From Candolleomyces eurysporus (lineage: Eukaryota > Basidiomycota > Agaricomycetes > Agaricales > Psathyrellaceae), in assembly GCA_027579435.1 (NCBI GenBank), contig JANBPK010000850.1, positions 1-64,000 of the forward strand: a stretch of 64,000 bases of DNA, given 5' to 3'. Positions 23,235 through 34,945 of this stretch are shown here, piece by piece. How positions within the stretch are numbered: the first letter of the stretch is position 1; each line of letters starts with the position of its first letter. A model generated the notes under the pieces. That model made no database searches, had not been told where the DNA came from, and was given only the letters and a program-made list of their open reading frames with translations. The position numbers were made by a program, and so were the translations under genes.

Positions 23235-25546
23235 CGGTACTGCTGGCTCTTAGGAGCCCCATCCAACGAGGGCACGTCGGGTGGGGTGGAAGGGAGTGGG
23301 TGGAGGGGTCGTGGTCGCTGTGGCCTTGAGGCGGGTGTCGGCCACAAAAAAGAATATACCGTCAAGCAAACCGGATGTAGCGCTCGACAAGATTATCACG
23401 GATTTATTCAGCTATTTGCCATTCGCTTCCTTGCGAAGGCTCTCCTACATTCTGCAGCTAGGTCAGTATCTTGATCTCATGTCGTATTGAGGCTGACCAA
23501 GAGCTTAGATGCCGGAAGCTGCTCTCTACATGGACGATGTGATGTGTGTGATTGGTACCGTTAGGTTGTATGTCTTGCTCGTGGATAGTTGCCTTTATAT
23601 ATATGACTACTTGAAGAGTGATTATTCTTTCCCTCTCTCTCCGCCCTTCGTGATCGACAGAATCTTTCATCATCTGGATCCTTGCGAAGACCTATATGTA
23701 GCAAGGATGGACCGAGAATACTGAATCTCGAAGATTCGATGTGATAAGATCGAGGGAAAACGGAAAGCGGGACGGGCTCTCTCGACGTTGTTTGCCAAGC
23801 CTTTGTGACGCCGTGAAGGCCGTCTATCAGCGGCTACTCACGTATGATCTTCAGCTCCAAGTGCACTGAGAGTTCTGTGACGTAGCGTCTTGAGAGAGAA
23901 ATATGCCGGCGCCACTTCCAGTGCCCATACCAGGACTATTGATATCATCGAATAGCGGCACCTTTGCCCGAGCCAAAAATATTTGAAAGAGCGGAGGAGG
24001 GAGCACGCTGTGGCCTGGTGGCAACTGTACATGCAGTTGCTTTGCTTGGTGTTCAATCGGGTTATCGGCGTCCATGCTGATTGTTTGGCTTCGATGGACC
24101 GGTTCGCTCTTTCTCTTTAGACCCTTGGAAGGAAGTCAGTTGATGGCGTGTACGCACGCATGAAACAATTATCGATTGGAATCGATTGTGATTAGGGGTC
24201 TCTTTGTATGACATAGATCGTTAGCATGACTGTGTGGGTCGAGGGTCCAGTTGGCCTTAGCCTGTCCGTCCGATGTCGGGAATACGCACAATCTCCTCCC
24301 TTGGTTATCGCACTCAACCCCCCTTCAGAGTCAAGAAGATAGCGCCCTCCTTACATTACCTGACTCGATAACCAATCATAGGGTGAGTCACGGAGTTTGG
24401 AAAACTTTGGACGTCTGATATGCCGGCTAAGTGCACAGGAGCCGCGTCAGCGATAGGTGTGCAGCTGAGGAGGGGCTGAGCTTCGTCTCCTCCGGCGATT
24501 GTGTCAAATAGACAAACATAACCGCCCGGAGACAAATGAAAGGGTGTCCTTGGTCCTGGTTACCAAAAGAAATCAAGGATGTGTCGCGCCCGGTGTGGAT
24601 TTGGGCTGTAAAGTCAATTTCGGGTTGACTAAACGAGACAGAACTTGGCTTGGCGGACTTGTCGGGAGGTCACACGATGCGTTTAGATGCTTCCTTTTGG
24701 AAAACCTTAACTCACCAATAGCCAGCTAGAGTCTAGAGTATCACTATTCTGTAGTGATTATAGGAGAGCTGACGTGAGCGTTCGTGGAATATACACCCGT
24801 GGTGCGGGAACAGCCAAAATAACTTTTTTGCTTGGCCGGTTCATTTGTGAAGGAGCTAGGCCGCTGGTGGCTCTAAATGAATTCGGGGGAGCGTGTATGA
24901 CGAAGTCTATTGTCATGCCTTCAAGAAGGAGACTGGAGTTGCGTAGTACAGAAGGTCCGGTCGGAGACGCACCTCAAACATGACGTCGGGGAGACCCACC
25001 TGTATAGTAATGAAAAGTCAGCGTCCGTGGCTTTACAGCCAACAAATGTATCCATCACGCTTACTGTCCCTCAAGCTTCGTATAGCCCCCTCACAAACTC
25101 CGTTGAATTCAAAGCGTTTACCACACCTGTCTTCGAGAGGCCTTTCTTATCAGGCAATTTATAATTCGAAGAAAAAGCCCTTGCGTCGGCGCTGCCGCAA
25201 GAGTCTTGTGATCGATTTCACTTTGACCTGCTGATGAGGCGAAGGCGCCAGTCTGGCGGTGATGATTCCTCACGTCCGACGCAGGGTACATAGCACAAAT
25301 CACTCACACTAGCAAGCGGCGAGAGTCTTGGCAGGAATGAGCTTCCACGTTGGAAACGTAGAATGTTGCACGACGACTGGGCTGCACTGTCCTGATTCAT
25401 TCGAACTGTCGTTGCCAGCAATGAAGTCGCTTGAAGAAGAAACATCAATCACACCAGATGGACTCGGTGATTGAACATCCTTTTCCTTTCAATTGAATTC
25501 TGGTAACTGAATACAAATTTGATCTTTACTGTCGAATGGGAAATAT
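23235..25546. other. 2.3 kb convergent intergenic region, no supported gene
   Basis: eRF1 and glutathione reductase converge here. 23280-23730 looks like 3' UTR. A 74-codon minus-strand frame (about 24075-23851) starts at an ATG and has plausible composition (HQAKQLHVQLPPGHSVLPPP), but it has no family match and I do not call it a gene. I see no repeats or RNA genes. Confidence 0.5.
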
Positions 25547-27374
25547 TCAGCGCAAAGTAACAAGCTCTGTCGAATTTTCGTCAGCTTTCAATCCTTCGTG
25601 AAGGATATTAGGCACTCACCCTCCGCAGAAGTTGGGTGAATCGCAACAGTATCGTCCAAATCCTTCTTCGTCGCTAGTAGAAAGCAAATGTCAACATGCT
25701 GATGGTTTGAAGTCCTAATGAGCCGACTTACCCCCCATCTTCACGGCAACACCAAACCCTTGCAAGGCCTCATCGCTTCCTTGGCCAATAAGATGAACAC
25801 CGACGACCTTTTCTTCGGGTCCAGCTACAATAAGCTTGTATACGGTAGGTTCCTTGTGCTCCTCGTCGACTTGAGAGAAGTACAAGGACTTGAAGGAACT
25901 ACGGTCTATGAAACTTGGAGTCAATATCTCGAACTGCTCGGCCGAAACACAGATACCTACAAATCTTTATGGCATCGTCTCCGTACTTCTTGCGAGCCTG
26001 GGGTTCGGTAAGACCAACCGTCCCGATCGGGGGGTGACTGTGAATACCAAGAGAATTGATTGAATACAAACCCATATCTCCAAGCGAAACCCAATACGTA
26101 CGAGAAAACGACGGTGGAAATGTTGTCGTAGTTCAGGTGATCGTTCTTGAACTCTGCAGGACCGAAAAGCCGGTTTGACAGCCTGCGTCCAGCAGCGATA
26201 GCCACAGGAGTCAACAGCCATTTGCCTTGAACATCGCCGATTGCATAGATGTTCTTGACGTTGGTGTTCTGGTAGTCGTCCACGACGATATCGCCTTTTT
26301 CGTCTGTCTTGACGCCTGCGGTTTCCAAGCCGAGGTCCCGGGTCTGGGGGTGCCGTCCAATAGCCCAAATGACCTCGTCGACTTCGATCTTCTCTCCCTT
26401 ATCCGTAGAGACGGTGAGGGTCTGGCCACGAACGCCGTCCACACGTGTAACGTTGCTTCCTCGATGAATATGAACGCCGGTCTTCTCCATCCACGGCGTC
26501 AAGGTTTCCTGAATGGTAGGATCGAACGTCCGCAGGACGGTCTCGCCACGGATAATTAGGTGGGCCTCCGTTCCGAGGGCGTTGAAAATGCCAGCCAGCT
26601 CGACTGCGATGTAGCCTGCTCCAATGACCGCGACGCGTTTGGGCTGCTCCTCGAGGGCGAAGAAACCATCGGAATCTGTGCCCAGGGATGCTCCGGGAAC
26701 CTTGTCATCCGAGGGGATGGTGGGGGTTCCTCCGACTGCGACAGTGATGTGTTCCGCTTGCAGGGTGTACTTGTGTCCGTCGGCGCGTGTCACCTCAACT
26801 GTGTTAGGCGAGGTGAGCCGGCCGTATCCGTGGTGGTACTCGATACCCTCCTTGGCCCAGTTGGTTTCGTAGATCTTGTTCAGACGGCTGATGTATGCGT
26901 CTCGCTGCGGCTTGAAGGCCTTCCAGTCGAAAGTGGGAGTGCCTACGTTGGTGAATTTGTAGCCTGCGGCGTGGTGTCGGAATCGATCCTGGAGGTCAGC
27001 AGCGGACCACATAATCTAGGGTACAAAGGTGGTTAGGGCCATGCCGGGGGCGATGGGACATCGAGGAGGAACTCGCCTTTTTCGGGACACATCCTGCGAT
27101 GATGGTAGGAAAGTGTCAGCCCTACAGATCTCGACGCATATAGACGCGTATACGCACCGACGTTAACGCAAGTACCACCAGGCGTAGCCGTGGCCTCTAT
27201 AATCGCAACTTTCTTGCCATACGAAGCGGCTCGTCGCTATCCCGAGGCTCAGTCGGGGGGCCATCTACGACAGACGAAACCATCACGTACCGCAGTACCC
27301 GATCCACCGCTTCCTCCTCCAATTACAATATAATCATACTTCTCAAACGACGCCTTGTCAAAGATCGGTGGCAT
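25547..27374 (-). CDS. GLR1: Glutathione reductase
   Basis: This FAD-dependent pyridine-nucleotide disulfide oxidoreductase reduces GSSG with NADPH. The product begins MPPIFDKASFEKYDYIVIGG with the FAD Rossmann motif GGGSGGSG. The redox pair is in GGTCVNVGCVPKKIMW, assembled from three exons; the second cysteine lies in a 17-nt exon (27077-27093) flanked downstream by a GC-AG intron. The NADPH site VIGAGYIAVELAGIFNALG, the FAD block NIYAIGDVQGKWLLTPVAIA and the interface motif HPPIGTVGLTE follow. The C-terminal HPTSAEELVTLR provides the catalytic His from the other subunit. The stop is at 25547-25549. No mitochondrial presequence is evident from this start, so the form shown is probably cytosolic. 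Confidence 0.95.
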
Positions 27375-29169
27375 ATTTGAGTTTGATGAAGTTCCAAATG
27401 AACGATAAATCTAATGAAGAGCTAGCTGGTCAGAACGATCGTGGACGCAGCAAACCGACTGTAACCAGCAACCAGCACATACGCGATCGAGACGTTGACT
27501 CGGGGAAGTAATCTTGTGCAAAGGAGCAGCAGCTATCTTCTCGGTGCTTATTGATGACGATATTTTTGTCGACCTTGATGTAAGCAAAGAATAGCAACGT
27601 CGGTAGCTGGGGCGTCGAAGAGCGGCAATATTCGAGGAGCAAACGACTCTGGTTCTCAAACCAGTAGAAGCCCACTGGGGAGGAGAGAGAAGAATAGTAG
27701 GAGACGCCAGTTCGGATAGAAGGGGGGGNTTTATATGTTATCACGGGTACTAAGCAAGGCCAAAAGAGCGGAAGGTATCACAAAGATGGTGACGAGATGG
27801 CGAATACTGCTTCCACTGCCTTCAATGCTCTTTATAAGCAACCTACTGAGTTCCTGTCAAAAAGAGCAGCCCATATGGCCCAGAAGCCAATTGAATATGA
27901 CATACCGAAATAGAGAAGGGGACTAGGGAAAAGTTTGTGTCAGCGCCAGGGCGGAATGTGTAAGTCGCTCAACCATCACGTGTGTATTCTGTTCCGATAT
28001 GCCCTCTAGGCAGCGACAGCGTTTCGGGCCTCAAGCGTTGAAGAATGTGTCAGAGGAGAGATGTAGTGTGTATTCAGGAGGTGACAGATGAGTCTAAACC
28101 TGTATGCCATACAATCGATGCCAAATGCCAGCTGAGGAGGGGATATACGGGGGGGAAAATGAACCCGACTACGAAAACACTAGTGTACCAAAATAAGAGT
28201 AAAGAAAGGCATGAGTGGGAATGCGCAGATGTTACAAGGTGAAGAGGATGACACAAATACAGAGTATGAAGGAATGAAATACATAAATACAAAGAATGAA
28301 GCATGGAGTGGACTGAATGAAATGTATGCGGCAAGACGAAGCGGCCAACCTTGTTGTAGCTGCACAGCGTCAGTTACGATAAGGTGGGGCCATTAATAGG
28401 CCATACGTACATACTGGTTCTGCGAACCGAAGTACCATCCACTAGTCATGCCAAGGCATCAAGCCGAGTTCTATGAGCCTAGTCTTGTGCTGTCCAAATG
28501 TATGCTCGGAGAGAGAGAAGACGAAAGAATATAATCCCAAAAANTAAAGAAAATCGAAAAAAANGTCACAAGTTAACACAATAAAAACGACACCGTTCGA
28601 GACTTGTCGAAGATCAAAAGGACTTGTCCACGCCGGCACATGATTGAATAGCCTGAAGTTGCCCAACACAAGTCCCGAGAGTGGTCACGATGACGGAATA
28701 CCGGTGGCGAGCCTGTGCAACAAGCCAAGACTTGAGCATTAGAGTAAAGCGCCCAAATTCGTTTCGAAAAAAGTCTTGTCGCGAACAAGCTGCCCTAGGC
28801 AGATCGCCAAGAACGAAGAACCCCCGAACTCCCGGACATTGGAAGACTTGAGGGGGCTTCATGGAGGAGATCGAATAACCTATATAAGAACCCAATCAGC
28901 TCCACGCGTTCCTTCAATCCCCCCGAGAAACTCACCTATACAAAAGCTCAACAGCCCAACTTGCCCGTCACACTGAAGCACACAAGCAAGTTCTAGAGCA
29001 AATGCAGTATAATCCCCAAGCCATACGCCACGCCCATGTTTTCCGATCAAGTTACGCCATACACGAGGACACCTAGCCATCGCACAACGGCCGATGCTTT
29101 AAAAAAAACACCCCTCCCCCGAAATCACTTCACCTACACAATCCCCGAAACTCGACTTCCGCCCGCTCA
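27375..29169. other. 1.8 kb intergenic region, no supported gene
   Basis: This holds the glutathione reductase promoter and the presumed 3' UTR of the next minus-strand gene. Ns follow homopolymers at 27729, 28544 and 28564. A purine-rich, plus-strand stretch at 28190-28340 carries repeated GAATGAA/GAAATG words but no family match. There are no RNA genes that I can identify. Confidence 0.5.
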
Positions 29170-31078
29170 TCACTGCGACTCTTCCACCGCGTCCGTTCGG
29201 TGATAGCACACTTTCTCCATCCCAGCACCGATAACCATCTTCCTCCTCTGCTCCTCTTCCTCGTCGTCCTCTTCATCCTCGTCGTCGTCATCGTCCTCTT
29301 CACGGTCAGACTCCGATTCGGAATCGGTTTCCGACTCGCTTTCACTCTCTGCTTTCACCAATTCCGGTATCTTCGTATCCACTTCATGAACGGGATGTGT
29401 GAAGGTGGCGTTTGAGGCACTGCGCGAGCGATGAGGTCTGGGCATGGGAATAGCCATGGTCTTGTACACCCGATCCTCTTCTGTATGTCCAGTGGGCGAA
29501 GGAGCTTCTCGTGGTGGGGTCATAGGGGAAATGAGTGGTGTAGACGGTGCAGTCGAAGGAAGAGGGGAGAGGGATGGCTTGGAACGGAGGGTTGCAGAAG
29601 AGCCCAAGGTAGATGCAGTAATATCGGCGGAGCTGGCTGTTGGAGTTGGGAATGCTGACTCGGTGATAGTCGATGCAGTAGGATGTGCGGACAGAGGGGT
29701 AGATGATGGAGCAGTAGTGGTGGCCTCACCAGCTTTTGCGTCCGTGTCGTCTTTAACCTCGGTTGAGGTGTTTTCCGGGCCCGATGACTCCAAGGCCTCT
29801 TTCTCGGCCTTCTCCTTCGCCTCCTTTTCCTCCCTCGCTTTCTGCTCTCTCGCCTCCCTGCGCTTCTTCAACCATGCCGAACCCGTTCCGTCCTCAAGAT
29901 CGTCATCAGCACCGCCTCCTAGTTTCTCGTAGCCCGACACCCCTGCACTCTTCGCATTCTTGACGCTGCCCATTCCACCGTAGCCCCATTCCACAAACGA
30001 AGGTTCCTCATCACGAACGTTGTCAAAGGGGTTTGCGTTGGGGTTGTTCTTGCTGCCATAGACACGGCCATTGAGCATACGAGTTCCCTTGCGAACAGGG
30101 GNCGACGTTCTTCTTGGACGGTTTAGGGGCGGGAGCGGAAGAAGGTCGAAGGCCAGATAGGAGAGAAGGCGTCTTGGATTTGTAGGATTGGGTTGATTGG
30201 GTACTTTGCGTTCGAGTAAGAGGTACGCCAAAGTTCCGAGCAGGACCACCGGCGGAGGAGGGTCCGGCGCTGGACCAGCGTGTGAGGTTCCAGCCATCGC
30301 TGCTTTCCCGAGAAGAAGTGCGGAAGAGATTGATGGTACCCAAAGTGAGTATCTCCTCGGTGCTGATTCCTTTGCGGGAGGATGACGCATGGCTACGGGA
30401 AGAGCGATCGATCGAGGGTGTGGGTGTCAGTGATTTGTTGGAGGAGGATGAGGACGAGGATGATCCAGACGAGCGTTTGAAGGGCCGGAGGAAGGAAAGC
30501 CCTTTGGATTTCTGCCAGGACGACGGAGGGGCAGAGCCGGTGGATGATGCCTTGAGTGGTGGCAGAGTGGGTGGGAGGCAGATAGGGATAGACGCGGGCG
30601 ACGCTGGCTCGGAGCCAGAGGCCTCGCTGTTGGTGGTGTTGGTCATGGACGCGGGGGTGGTGGTGCCCGACGCCGATGACGGGTCAGTGGAGTCACTGTT
30701 GCGCTTGGATGACGATCCGAAGCTGCTGAGACTCGATGTTTCCTGGCTCTGTTGGGATTCGAGCGGTATCACTGGGGGGAGTGGAGATGATGGGATGTTG
30801 GTGGCTTCCTCGCCATTTGGGATGGGGAGCTCTTCGCCGTCATCGGTGATGAGGACTGAACGGCGGGGATCTGGGAGGGGTGCGAAACGGATCTTGCGCG
30901 TTGGGGGCGGCGAGGGGCGGGTGCCAGAGCGATGGGTGGGAGTGGTCGCCGAGTTGAGGCTTGCTGACGATGACGAAGAGGACGAGGGCCCGTGCGAGGG
31001 CGACGAGGAAGGAGCGAAGGAGTAGGCGTGATTCTGAGCAAGCATTGGGGAGCGCGACTGCGTAAGGGCAGTGGCCAT
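29170..31078 (-). CDS. Disordered basidiomycete protein, function unknown
   Basis: This protein of about 635 residues has no enzyme domain that I recognise. In order it shows a Ser-rich N-terminus, the block TRKIRFAPLPDPRRSVLIT followed by DDGEELP, long Ser/Pro/Thr tracts, KGLSFLRPFKR, and then RKGTRMLNGRVYGSKNN with PFDNVRDEEPSFVEWGYGGM. A Lys/Glu coiled-coil-like helix (REQKAREEKEAKEKAEKEAL) comes next, then a tail with strongly acidic Asp/Glu runs near 29270-29330. The reading is interrupted at 30102, where an N lies next to a G run; dropping that N joins KKNVA to PVRKGTR in one frame, so I treat it as a single intact CDS. The ordered blocks look conserved while the linkers look free to drift, suggesting a scaffold or regulator. 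This is inference only. Confidence 0.7.
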
Positions 31079-34000
31079 TGGAGGGGAGCTAGCAGCGAAA
31101 TGGATGAGAAGAGAAAAGGTCTTTTACAGTCCTGCCGACTCACCCAACATCCCAATTAATCCTGGCGTTCTTGGCGAGTCTGCGGTTCCCGGGGTCTCGG
31201 CACGTGTGAGATCCATCTCCCATTCCCTTTCTGGACCAAGGCTAGATCCAGTCCGCGATCTGCCCGACAGAAAGCCAAATCCGCGCCCGCCATCACTGGC
31301 TTGCATTCTCGAGCATCCGCTTTTGGGCGCGTCCTCCCCCTCTATCCTTCCAAAACACCAGGCGACGCGTTTGCGATCGGCAGGACCATCAGCCACCCTC
31401 CAATTCTCCTGTCTCTCCTTTGCTCCGTGTCGCCAACTCACACTCCAATGTCCACGGATCATGCCCTTGTGATATTTTCTCTTTTCAGCATTTCCAACCG
31501 GTCTCTCTAACGACCAGCCTGGCATGCGCCCTCCTCCTTGGCAAGCCACCCTGGAATAATGTTGCAGCGCCTGTTGTGCACGACGGTCGAGTCCTTCTCA
31601 CCCTCGCCCGCAGTGACAAATGTTTTGATCCTTTACACGTACATCTTGGCTGGGTTTTTCTTGCCAAGACCAACTGTCAACTGTGTCTCGTTATTCCGAC
31701 CTGACTTCCCATCGGCACATCACCATTCAGGAAACAACTTGCTATCGCCACTTTCCCTGCCACTTCGACTCACACTGGGTGGGTCTCTCGAGTTCGATTC
31801 TGTCTGGCTCCGCGACTTCTTCGAGGAATGGACTTCGAGTACCTGCACTTCTATTGTCTGTTTTACGATCACTCAACGGCCGGACCCCCCGACCCAATCG
31901 CCATTCATATGTACGTGCAACCCCGGCCTGATAATATCAATATCAGATCATGTCCTGGGCGATAGCATAGCGCCGCTTTCACGTAAACTGTCTCCTTGGT
32001 GCCCTCGATTTTTGTCTTGTCTCGGGCGCCCAGGTCTGGTATGTCTCATCCCGACTGGACTGACGATCCCCCACCTGACTGACCTCGGTCCTCTCGCCAA
32101 ACTCCCGTTTACGTCCCAAACTTCACAAATCTGTCTTGGGTTGCCTGTATTCGCTTCGATTTCTACCACAGGTGATTGAATAGTCCCCTTTTTGTTCTGA
32201 TTTTGATAGTTTCATTATTTCTAAACTCTCGGAAAGGAAGTGGAAGTTATACCAAGCCAATGCATTCGCTGCCAAGGACGCTGTGTGCTCCACTTCATCT
32301 CGTTACCGGCCCCTTGTTCCTTTATCACTGTCCCTGCTGACGAACTTGGTTAAAGTAATTGTGCATCGTTACGAGCGCCAACACGTCCGCAAAAAGGGAA
32401 AAGGACCGTTTGTGAAGAATTTTTACTCTGGTAAACACGTTTTCTAATGTCGTCTTGTACAGTCATTTTGACGAGACACCCTTGGAGCATCTCATTGGCC
32501 TTTCGTTGGTCCGCTTGTTTAGCCCAGGATGCAGGTTCACTCCGAATGACTGACTGACTGACTGTTCACCCTGGTATGAACCTAGAGTCTGATGAGACCC
32601 GGTTCTCCTTTCGATCACTGTCTATCATGTCTCCCTCGACCTTCATGGACTCTGCTCGCGGCACTTTCCATGAAACACTGTTCTATTACAATCGACCTGC
32701 TTTCTTAGCGTCTCCTCCTGCTTCCCCTCCACGAGGTTTCAGAGTCATACTGACTCTGAGCGCTGCTGCCGAGCTCCCAAGACGGTCAATCCCATAGCCA
32801 AGAGCGCTTCGGAAAAGGCAGGTCTGGCCCCGGGATGTCTGGTCTTTTTCACTTATCTACGCATCTACCCTGGCGCCATTCGCATTTTGCCGGTCCCGGT
32901 AGGCTGCCAGCGACAGTCGGTATTGACCGAAGGTCGAATGCTTGGCTTCGATATATATGTACCAGCTGTTTTACTTGGTACTTTTTCAGAGCAGCGGCGG
33001 TGATTTTGAATTTCGGTGGCGAGCCAAGGACTCTTTCAATAGGTCAACCGCATGATTTGCTCGCTCCGCCAAGGCACGTTACAACCGTACAGTTTTGTCC
33101 ATTCTTCACCGCAATCCTACAATTGCAGACAGAGCTCAATAGCATCACGAAAATGTAACATTATGGCATCATACATCATGGCGGTGTAAGGGTAAACTGC
33201 ATCCAAACCAAAGAAGCTTAGAGTTTTTGATGGTGTATAAGACTTTACCAAAACGTGCTTCTTGGCACCGAGAGAGTATACGCAGCTAGCCCTCGAAGGC
33301 CTTCTGCGGAACGTTGAGTGGATACAAGGTGGGGCTCCGATTTCTTATTCTTGACATGCCGGACAATGCAGAGTCCTTCGCTGGTGCACATCGAGCGAAG
33401 CATATTAATTAACGTGAAGGGTGATAACGATTACAAGGCCCCGGTCTCACGTCGCAAAGCGCAGCGACGGTGGACGGACGGCCAACAGAGCCGCGTAAGT
33501 GAATAGCGTAATGCCACTGTCCATCCCCCCCTTCTTTTCGACACTTGCAGCGCATATCCACGGATGATCAACGGAGGTCTCGTAGCTGCTTATTGATAAC
33601 TGATAAGTCAGTTGTCCGTGGTCTATGCTTCCTTGCGCAGTTCTAACTAGGTTTCGAGTCAATCCAAATTACTCAGTAGCGGCACGTAACGGATGGTGCC
33701 CAGGATCCAAGTCCTCACCCAGGCTGGCACCCGCAAATGGCTCCAGTTATGCATTCTTGGCCCCATATCAGCGTCATATCCTCCGAAGTGGAGAGTCGTC
33801 ATCCTCTCAGGGTCAAGCGCCTTTCGCGAGCCTCGAGGCGGCATGAGGCAGTATTCACATTCCGATAAAAGCTCCATGGGCCTATGTAAGGGCGCGGCGC
33901 GTAGGGGGCCCGCGACGCGTTACCCTTGGGTTAAACGCCGGCATAAGTGATGGGGTCCTCTAGAGAGACCGCCAATCATTTTTGAAGAGGAAATCGACGG

Positions 34001-34329
34001 ACGGAGGAAGGGGGAAATTGCTTGTCAAATGTTCCCGGTCTCGCGTCGCGTCGAGACGGTAATTTTTTTCAAACTCGTTGTACCGTAACATGCAGCGGGT
34101 GGTTACGGGCTGAGGTTTGGAGGTGGTGAGAGACCTTAAATTTTCTACATCAGTCCACATATCCTTTGATGGACTTGAATGACTCTCAGACTTTGAGGGT
34201 TTGCTTGAAACGGAATCCGGAAAGATCGCAATTACCAGGCCAAGCTCAGGCGCTCAAAAGAACTGGGATTGTATTTACTGAGGAACGTGCATGGGCTTTT
34301 CCGAGGCACGGTCCTTTCCTCACCTCAAA

Positions 34330-34945
34330 CTACTCGATGGGGGTCTTTGATTGACTTCGGAATCCATACATTCGATTCGTAACGACATCGTATGACATTT
34401 GGATAAATTGGACAACGGAACCTGATCGTTTTCGGGAAAAGGTGGATGCGAGCTTGATGATTCTCAGTGGATGCCTGAAGCTTATGTTTTCTACGAACGA
34501 TACGACCCATAAAACCCATTTCTCTCCTTCCTTGCAATCGTGAGGAGGAGCTCCGGGTTCCATCTCCAAGCCGGCAAATACCGAACCTCGGTAAAGCCCC
34601 ATCGGCATTCTCCGTAACTCTGTCCAATCGATACGCGTCGTGTCAAACGCCAACTGCCTCCTTGAAGTCTTGGTACGCCCCTTTGAATTTTTTTACCCTT
34701 CTATCTAGTCGCACGCGTTGGAGTGTGTCGTTCAAATAGGCAAGAACGACCTGGTACCCTGGGACGAGACCGCGTACCGCGTCTGGGTTCTGAAGATCAG
34801 AATCCCTTCGATTTCGGCGCGTTTCCCGAGCACTACGCAATTTCGGTGGTTGGAGAATTCCGACCCTACGCCCCAAGAAGAATCGGTGAACGAGTCTGGA
34901 GCGCTACAGGCAGTCTTCGTGGAACGTCCAAGTTCCACCTTCCAT
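34330..34945 (-). CDS. Possible small orphan gene
   Basis: A minus-strand ATG at 34943-34945 has a TATATA-like word about 30 nt upstream. Splicing from GTAGCG (after the codons for EDC) to GCGTAG gives a helical, charged run: GLVPGYQVVLAYLNDTLQ, then RVRLDRRVKKFKGAYQDFKE. An adjacent frame continues DWTELRRMPMGLYRGSVFAG, EKWVLWVVSFVEN, and ends at 34330. Joining the two needs a second splice or a frameshift that I could not place. No family was recognised. The amino-acid texture is more protein-like than the surrounding noise, but this is weak evidence. Confidence 0.25.

Noticed and set aside
23851..24075. 74-codon minus-strand frame starting at ATG
   Set aside because: Composition is plausible but there is no family, no conserved motif, and it is isolated in a convergent intergenic region.
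29444..29932. 162-codon plus-strand frame
   Set aside because: Antisense to the disordered protein gene at 29170-31078; a shadow of its Ser/Thr/Ala codons.
31538..32179. 213-codon plus-strand open frame
   Set aside because: No family motif, Ser/Pro/Leu-rich composition typical of a shadow frame, and it lies in the presumed promoter/5' flank of the minus-strand gene at 29170-31078.
33640..33680. tRNA B-box-like GGTTTCGAGTC
   Set aside because: Does not match the B box exactly, and no A box or acceptor-stem pairing was found at the right distance.
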